64,000 nt of DNA from Mycobacterium sp. (GTDB lineage: Bacteria > Actinomycetota > Actinomycetes > Mycobacteriales > Mycobacteriaceae), in assembly GCF_019247635.1 (NCBI RefSeq), contig NZ_JAFBAR010000089.1, forward strand, positions 1-64,000. Direction: 5' to 3'. The notes beneath the pieces are model-generated. The model saw only the letters and a program-made list of their open reading frames with translations. It did not search any database and was not told the DNA's origin. The translations under genes and the position numbers were made by a program. Positions 59,131-64,000 of this stretch are shown piece by piece (the stretch's first letter is position 1; each line of letters opens with the position of its first letter).

Positions 59131-61287
59131 TCAGTCCAGGCGGTAGCGGATCAGCCGGGAGCTGTTGGCCACCACCGCCACCGACGACGCGTTGTGCAGG
59201 ATCGCGGCCAGTACCGGCGACAGCGCTCCGCCGGCGCCGATCAGTAGACCCGCGGCGTTGACGGCAATCGACATGCCGTAGTTCTGCCGGATCACATCGA
59301 CCGCGCGGGCACCCAGGTCTCCCACGTCGAGCAGGCGGTTGAGGTCGTCGTTGGCCAGCGCCACATCGGCGGTCTCGACGGCGACGTCGGTCCCGGCCAG
59401 GCCCATGGCGATCCCGATGTCGGCGGCCGCGAGCGCGGGGGCGTCGTTGACACCGTCGCCGACCATGCCGACCACGTAGCCGTCGCCCTGCAGCCTGCGG
59501 ACCACCTCGAGCTTGTCCTCCGGCATCACCTCGGCGCGCCACTCGTCGATGCCCAGCTCGCCGGCGACCACCTCGGCTATGTCGGGATGGTCGCCGGTGA
59601 GCATGACGGTCCGCCGAATTCCGTTGGCCCGCAGCTTCTCCAGCACCTCGGCCGCCTCGGGTCGCACCTCGTCGCGCAGGCTGATCAGGCCGACCAGCGT
59701 GCCGTCCACCGCGAGCAGCAGCGGTGTTTCGGCCTGGCGGCGCAGCTTGTTGACCCAGTCCGACGCCTTCCTGGACACCTTCACTTTTTCGGCGCGCAGC
59801 AGACCGGGACTGCCCAACAGCAGGGTGCGGCCGTCGGCCCAGGTCCGCATGCCCAGGCCGACCAGGACCTCACACTCCTCGTGCGGCGGGATGCTGATGT
59901 GGCGTTCCTCGGTCGAGCGGATCACCGCCTCGGCCAGCGGATGCCGGGAGTGGATCTCCGAACTGGCCGCATACGCCAGCACCTGCTCCGGCTGCCAATC
60001 GGAGTGCATGGCAACGATATTCGTGACCACCGGGCGCCCGACGGTCAACGTGCCGGTCTTGTCGAAGACAATCGCGTCGACACGGCCTGCCTGTTCGAGG
60101 TGTGACCCCCCCTTGATCAGGATGCCGCGGCGTGCGCCGTTGCCGATCGCTGCGCTGATGGCGGTCGGGGTGGACAGGCCCACCGCGCACGGGCAGGCGA
60201 TCAGCAGCATGGTCATGGCGCGCCGGACGTCTCCGGTGATCAGCAGGGTGATGGCGGAGACAATGAACGACGTGGGCACGAAGCGGCGGGAGAAGTTCTC
60301 GCCTACCGTCTGGATGGGCGCCCGATCATGTTGTGCTTCTTCGACTCTGGTGATGATGCGCCCAATGGTGGTCTGGTTGCCGACGGCCCGGGCGCGCACC
60401 ACCAGGCGTCCGCGCACCACCACCGATCCCGCGTGCACCCCGGTCCCGACGGTGACACTGACCGGCAGGTTCTCCCCGGTGATCGCCGATTGGTTGACGA
60501 CCGCCTCGCCCTCGACCACTTGGCCGTCGACCGGTATCGCGACGTGGTCGTGCACCACCACCTCGTCGCCGATCTGCACGGTGTCGATCGGCACCTGAAT
60601 CTCGCCCTCTGCCACGCGAATCCACGCCGTGTCCTGGCTGCCGCGGAGCAGCTCGGAGATGGCCCGCCGGGTCCGCCGGAGCGTCAGGTCCTGCAGGTAC
60701 TCGCCGATGTTGAGCAACCACAGCACGGTGAGTGCGACGACGTTCTCGCGCAGGATCAGGCTGGCCATGGTGGCCGCCGATACCAGTGCGTCGGTGCCGG
60801 CTTTGCCCGAGCGCAGCGAGCGTAGGGCGCCGCGCAGGAACGGATAGCCGGTGAAGACGGTGACGCCGGTGGCCACCAGGCGTCCGCTCGGCGCGAGCAG
60901 CGGCGGCCGTGCGAACACGTAGCGGCGCACGCCGAGCAGGGCCAGGGCCGCACCGCCGATTACCATGCGCAGCACATCGGTGTTGCGTATCTCGGACGAG
61001 TGCGGGGCACGGGCGGGAATCAGTTCTGCGGCGACGTGCGCGGCCTCGCTGATCGCTTTGAGTACTAGCGTGCGGTCGCACCGCCTGGGGGAGTACCAGA
61101 CGACGACGGACCCGGTTCGCGGGTAGGCGTGCACGACACGCACGCCATCGTGTTGTGCTAGGGCCTGTACGGCCTCCTCGACGGCCACGGCGCGCCGCGG
61201 ATCGGCACGGACCCAGTCCACCTTGACGCGCATGCGTCCGGCCGCGTCCGAAACAACCTGCAGGCCACCGGTTGTCGCGAGGGTCAT
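59131..61287 (-). CDS. ctpC: P1-type metal ATPase CtpC
   Basis: 718 residues, the same length as Rv3270. It exports metal ions using ATP; in M. tuberculosis CtpC is linked to zinc detoxification and to manganese supply for secreted proteins. Transport motif CPC in LLIACPCAVGLSTPTA (about 385-400), actuator TGEN (AITGENLPVS), phosphorylation loop FDKTGTLTVGRP near 440, HP motif SRHPLAEAV, and GDGVNDAPAL near 615. The N-terminal ~95 residues resemble an HMA fold but lack CxxC. Seven bases behind pacL1, so cotranscribed. Confidence 0.96.
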   Translation of the reverse strand: MTLATTGGLQVVSDAAGRMRVKVDWVRADPRRAVAVEEAVQALAQHDGVRVVHAYPRTGSVVVWYSPRRCDRTLVLKAISEAAHVAAELIPARAPHSSEIRNTDVLRMVIGGAALALLGVRRYVFARPPLLAPSGRLVATGVTVFTGYPFLRGALRSLRSGKAGTDALVSAATMASLILRENVVALTVLWLLNIGEYLQDLTLRRTRRAISELLRGSQDTAWIRVAEGEIQVPIDTVQIGDEVVVHDHVAIPVDGQVVEGEAVVNQSAITGENLPVSVTVGTGVHAGSVVVRGRLVVRARAVGNQTTIGRIITRVEEAQHDRAPIQTVGENFSRRFVPTSFIVSAITLLITGDVRRAMTMLLIACPCAVGLSTPTAISAAIGNGARRGILIKGGSHLEQAGRVDAIVFDKTGTLTVGRPVVTNIVAMHSDWQPEQVLAYAASSEIHSRHPLAEAVIRSTEERHISIPPHEECEVLVGLGMRTWADGRTLLLGSPGLLRAEKVKVSRKASDWVNKLRRQAETPLLLAVDGTLVGLISLRDEVRPEAAEVLEKLRANGIRRTVMLTGDHPDIAEVVAGELGIDEWRAEVMPEDKLEVVRRLQGDGYVVGMVGDGVNDAPALAAADIGIAMGLAGTDVAVETADVALANDDLNRLLDVGDLGARAVDVIRQNYGMSIAVNAAGLLIGAGGALSPVLAAILHNASSVAVVANSSRLIRYRLD

Positions 61288-61294
61288 CGCGGAT

Positions 61295-61576
61295 CTAGTG
61301 ATCGTGGTCCTGCGGTGCCCCGACGGCAGGCGTCGGCGCTTCTTCGCCCACGCGTTCGCGCGCCTCGGCCATCACGTCGGCAAGTTTGAGCCGGGCCGAC
61401 TCGGCGGCCTCCTCGGCCTTGCGGGTTCCGCGCAGCCCCAGCTCGGCGGACCTCACTGCGGTTTCGTGCAGCGGCGCCTTGGCCACCGCCTTCTTCAGCA
61501 CCTCGTAGGCGGTCACCCCGGCCAGGCCGGTGATCACCGTGGTTGTCGCCTTTGCCAAGAGCCCGTACACCGCCAT
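61295..61576 (-). CDS. pacL1: PacL1-like CtpC partner (DUF1490)
   Basis: 93 residues from the ATG at 61576, after GGGAGGA; a longer frame to 61903 is rejected. One N-terminal membrane helix (TTTVITGLAGVTAYEVLKKA, about 11-30) is followed by a long charged helix (GLRGTRKAEEAAESARLKLA) and a His/Asp tail ending APQDHDH. Rv3269 (PacL1) stabilises CtpC and binds Zn2+ through its C-terminal D-LHDHDH tail; here the tail keeps DHDH but has Gln for the preceding His. A dyad lies upstream of it. Confidence 0.92.
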   Translation of the reverse strand: MAVYGLLAKATTTVITGLAGVTAYEVLKKAVAKAPLHETAVRSAELGLRGTRKAEEAAESARLKLADVMAEARERVGEEAPTPAVGAPQDHDH

Positions 61577-61625
61577 CGCTGGTCCTCCCTGTCGTCCCGT
61601 AGCTGCGACGACGTTAACATCGAAA

Positions 61626-61643
61626 TATTGCGATATCAATATG
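61626..61643. promoter_or_regulatory. Dyad upstream of pacL1-ctpC
   Basis: ATATTG (61626-61631) and CAATAT (61638-61643) form an inverted repeat around CGATAT, in an AT-rich island 50 bases upstream of pacL1. The pattern resembles operators of ArsR/SmtB metal sensors. It would fit zinc-responsive control of the export pair; no sensor gene is adjacent. Confidence 0.5.
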
Positions 61644-61720
61644 GATTGTCGGGGAGCGGGGCTAGAAATTGCGGGCGCCAGCTGCCCCCCGAGCGTCACC
61701 GGTCGCCAAGATCCCAGTTC

Positions 61721-61867
61721 GTGCAGGCCTTGACCGCCGTGGGCAGCGGCGTCGCCGGTTCCGGCGCCAGCGGTGGCGGTGGCGGTGGCGGTGGCGGTGG
61801 CACCGGCGCCGTTTTCTTCGGCACCGGCACCGCCACTGGCGGCAACGGCGGAAAAGGCGGTCCCTAG
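61721..61867 (+). other. Glycine-rich PGRS-like micro-frame with GGTGGC repeats
   Basis: From a GTG at 61721 the frame runs 48 codons, with a glycine run coded by tandem GGTGGC (61772-61801) and a tail TGGNGGKGGP typical of PE_PGRS ends. No PE domain precedes it, and the upstream frame holds no start. A decayed PE_PGRS tail or a chance GC-rich frame are both possible. The rest of 61577-61907 holds nothing else except the dyad. Confidence 0.3.
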
Positions 61868-61907
61868 CACCGACTGACATCGGCGGCGACCGATTGCCAC
61901 CACCCCG

Positions 61908-62636
61908 CTAAAGGACCCGGGTGACCTTTTCCGTCTCGATCCGGCGTGGCCGCAACGCCGGATCGGGGTTGGCGACCTGCACCAGCGATGCGCCGACGGC
62001 CATGATGGCCAGTAGCCCGTCCACGAGTTCGTCGGGTCCGGCCCACGAAGCGCTGGACAGCACCCGGTCGTTGGACGTCAAATCCCTTGTCGCTGCAGAT
62101 GTTTCGCATTCGGCCAGGACCTCCTCGACCGAGCGGCCGGCCAGCGCCGGACCGGGACGGCGTTCGGGGACGATCTGGTCGCCGTGCACTCGGACCGCGG
62201 TCGCGTAGTCGGTGACGCCGATCGGCAGGTCGGCTGCCGGTCGGCCGAACGGGTCCAGCGACAGCACCGCGACCTCTCCAAGTCCAGAGCCGCCGGCCAC
62301 CGCCGCGTCGGCGTCGTCCAGTCGGTCCTCAGTGCACAGGGCGAGATCGGCAGGGCCGTCCAGCACGGCCTCGGCGCCGATCCACCACACCCCGAACAAC
62401 ACCGCCGCGGTCTGCCAGTGCGCGGGCAGCAGGATCGCGATCCGGCTGTTCGGGCCGGCACCCAGCTCGTCGCGCAATAGGTTGCCGGTCTTGGCGGCCC
62501 AGTTGGCCAACGTCACCGCGGACAGTTCGATGCGCTCGCCGCTCGCGTCGTCGTAGTAGGTGATGCGCGGTCCGACCGGGTCGGCACGCAACATCGGATC
62601 GAGGATGGTGCCCGTCAGCGTGCTCAGTTGATGCAC
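61908..62636 (-). CDS. TIGR03089 family protein (Rv3268-like)
   Basis: 242 residues, GTG start overlapping the end of the LCP gene by 13 bases. It resembles the N-terminal part of an acyl-adenylate enzyme (ADPRITYYDDASGERIELS, NWAAKTGNLLRDELGAGP, LLPAHWQTAAVLFGVWWIG) but is only ~240 residues long. It lacks the AMP-binding P-loop and C-terminal lid, so ligase activity is unlikely. Known as an actinobacterial family of unknown function; matches Rv3268. Cotranscribed with the LCP gene. Confidence 0.9.
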   Translation of the reverse strand: MHQLSTLTGTILDPMLRADPVGPRITYYDDASGERIELSAVTLANWAAKTGNLLRDELGAGPNSRIAILLPAHWQTAAVLFGVWWIGAEAVLDGPADLALCTEDRLDDADAAVAGGSGLGEVAVLSLDPFGRPAADLPIGVTDYATAVRVHGDQIVPERRPGPALAGRSVEEVLAECETSAATRDLTSNDRVLSSASWAGPDELVDGLLAIMAVGASLVQVANPDPALRPRRIETEKVTRVL

Positions 62637-64000
62637 TCGGGCTTATCGGAGCCGGCGGTCAGGATCGGTGACGGCGCGGGGACGTTGGGGTCCTGAGATC
62701 CGCCGACGCTGGCGAGGGCCGGGGTGACGGCGCCGCCACCCGAAAGGCCCGAGCCCGGACCCGTGTAATCGGTGGCCAGCACCACCCGGACCGATCCGGG
62801 CGGTATGGAGGCGTCGGCGACGACCGGCAAACCACCCAGCTCCTTGGCGACTTCCTGGGCGCCCAGGTCGTCGGCTTTGGCGGCCCGCACCTGGCTGCCC
62901 TTGACGTGGCCGCTGTCGTTGTTTCCTACCGAGCCAAGCTTGAATCCCTTGGCGTTCAACACCTCGGAGACCGCCGCGGCCAAACCGTTGATGTCGGTGT
63001 CGTTGATTACGGTGGCGGTGGTCTTGGCGTGCGTGTAGGCGATCTCCTCGGTCTTGCCCTGCGATTGGCCCTGCAGCAGGCCGGCGACCCAGTCCTGCAC
63101 CTGATGTGGGTCAACCCGCACCACGCTCTGCATGCCGTCGTCGCTCCAGCCCGCCCCGTCGAGCACCGGGATGGTGGCGAAGGCGACGTTGCCGCCGGCC
63201 AGCTTTGACAGCTGTTGCACGAAATCCATGACGTCCCAGCCCGAGGAGATCACCACCGAGCGCTGCACGGCCTGCTCGACCCGCTGCAGGGTGCTGGGAC
63301 TGGACAACGTCTGGTCGGAGATGACGCGGTGGGCCAGCGAGGCCATCACCGCCTGCTGGCGCACCACCCGGTCCAAGTCGCCGCGCGGCAGGTCGTGGCG
63401 CTGGCGCACGAAACTCAGCGCCTGGGGGCCGTTGAGCCGCTGCCGGCCGGCCGGGAAGTCGGCGCCCGACATCGGTTCGAACACCGCGTCTTTGAGGCAG
63501 ACGTCGACGCCGCCGAGCGCGTCGGCGATCAGCGCGAAGCCGAGCAGGCCGATCTCGGCGTAATGGTCGACGGTGACCCCGGTGAGTTCGGCGACCGTCT
63601 TGATCAGGGCGTCGCGGCCGGCCTGGGTACCCTGCGCCAGCGCGTCGGCGGCGGACACGCCGGCCTGCACCAGGCTGGTCCGCTTCCTTTCCCTGGTCTC
63701 GCCGTAGACCCCGTTGATCTTGGTCTTGCCCAGGCCGGGGGCCATGACGTAGGAGTCCCGCGGGATCGAGATCGCGGTGGCCGACTTACCGTTGTTCGGG
63801 ATGCGGATCAGGATGATGGTGTCGGTGTTGGTGGATTCGTCATCACCGGCCCGCAGCGTCGCCAGTTCCTGAGGGGTCAAGGGGTTTCCGTGGGCGTCGG
63901 TGCGGCTGTCGAGGCCGACCAGCAGGATGTCGATCGCGCCGTCGTCGCCGCCCTGCCCCAGCGAGGCCGACGACATGTGGAAGATGCCGTCCTCAAAGGA
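62624..64000 (-). CDS. LytR-CpsA-Psr family ligase, 5' end beyond the window
   Basis: At least 458 residues; the open frame continues through 64000 (SFEDGIFHMSSASLGQ), so the start lies outside. The LCP domain has ILLVGLDSRTDAHGNPLTP, TDTIILIRIPNNGKSATAIS, PRDSYVMAPGLGKTKINGVY, LGGVDVCL, GPQALSFVRQRHDLPRGDLD and the Arg pairs that bind polyprenyl phosphate. A LytR_C domain follows near the end (EVLNAKGFKLGSVGNNDSG). It corresponds to Rv3267 (Lcp1), the enzyme joining arabinogalactan to peptidoglycan. It is membrane-anchored in homologs; the anchor is beyond the window. Confidence 0.9.
   Translation of the reverse strand, partial: SFEDGIFHMSSASLGQGGDDGAIDILLVGLDSRTDAHGNPLTPQELATLRAGDDESTNTDTIILIRIPNNGKSATAISIPRDSYVMAPGLGKTKINGVYGETRERKRTSLVQAGVSAADALAQGTQAGRDALIKTVAELTGVTVDHYAEIGLLGFALIADALGGVDVCLKDAVFEPMSGADFPAGRQRLNGPQALSFVRQRHDLPRGDLDRVVRQQAVMASLAHRVISDQTLSSPSTLQRVEQAVQRSVVISSGWDVMDFVQQLSKLAGGNVAFATIPVLDGAGWSDDGMQSVVRVDPHQVQDWVAGLLQGQSQGKTEEIAYTHAKTTATVINDTDINGLAAAVSEVLNAKGFKLGSVGNNDSGHVKGSQVRAAKADDLGAQEVAKELGGLPVVADASIPPGSVRVVLATDYTGPGSGLSGGGAVTPALASVGGSQDPNVPAPSPILTAGSDKPECIN

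Overview
This 64 kb window is a slow-growing Mycobacterium chromosome, probably from the M. avium / M. kansasii side of the genus. The evidence is the dense high-GC coding, frequent GTG starts, two PPE proteins, DUF732 secreted proteins, AccA3/AccD5/AccE5, LpdA, SapM and the SigF locus. The gene order follows, with interruptions, the M. tuberculosis block from about Rv3311 to Rv3267. Locus comparisons with H37Rv here and below are from memory of that genome, not from a search.

Layout. 1-4.8 kb: the start of a secreted-protein gene, a Kup potassium transporter, a small secreted protein and two convergent VWA membrane paralogs. 5-10.6 kb: an acidic conserved protein, SapM phosphatase, upp, and a punA-pmmB pair. 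10.6-15 kb: a PPE-MPTR protein, then the amiB1-amiA1 pair of M20 amidohydrolases. 15-16 kb: an AbiEi-like/PD-(D/E)XK gene flanked by two 59-base inverted repeats, sitting between genes that are adjacent in H37Rv. 16-22.4 kb: a GGCT-like protein, lpdA, glpD2, a pseudouridine synthase, a DUF732 protein and lpqC. 22.4-30.3 kb: a second PPE, two small secreted proteins, nei2-lhr for DNA repair, and a TetR regulator with a recognisable operator. 30.5-33.4 kb: the SigF locus (membrane protein, usfY, rsbW, sigF and a convergent STAS protein) with an overlooked 32-residue membrane microprotein.

33.6-39.5 kb: accA3, sufE-like, sseA, maf, accE5 and accD5, the biotin-dependent acyl-CoA carboxylase region. 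39.5-48.7 kb: a KstD-like flavoprotein, birA, a SRPBCC protein, a 1061-residue cyclase/ATPase, an FAD amine-oxidase-like protein, and the overlapping convergent PH-domain and GtrA genes. 48.8-51.7 kb: purK-purE and fadE25. 51.8-55.2 kb: a three-gene phosphorelay (receiver-PP2C phosphatase, CHASE3 histidine kinase, Rcp1-like receiver). 55.2-64 kb: a CoA-transferase, a methyltransferase, a membrane protein, an orphan gene, ctpC with its DUF1490 partner pacL1, a TIGR03089 protein and the truncated start of an LCP ligase.

Themes. SigF regulation recurs: anti-sigma RsbW, SigF and a STAS protein lie in one place, and an RsbU-type phosphatase with its kinase lies 19 kb away. Carboxylase subunits and the biotin ligase BirA are close together, as befits a biotinylated AccA3. 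At least seventeen genes show a TANNNT-like -10 box 6-8 bases before the start codon, the signature of leaderless transcripts, and this fixed several start choices. No rRNA, tRNA, CRISPR array or complete insertion sequence was seen.
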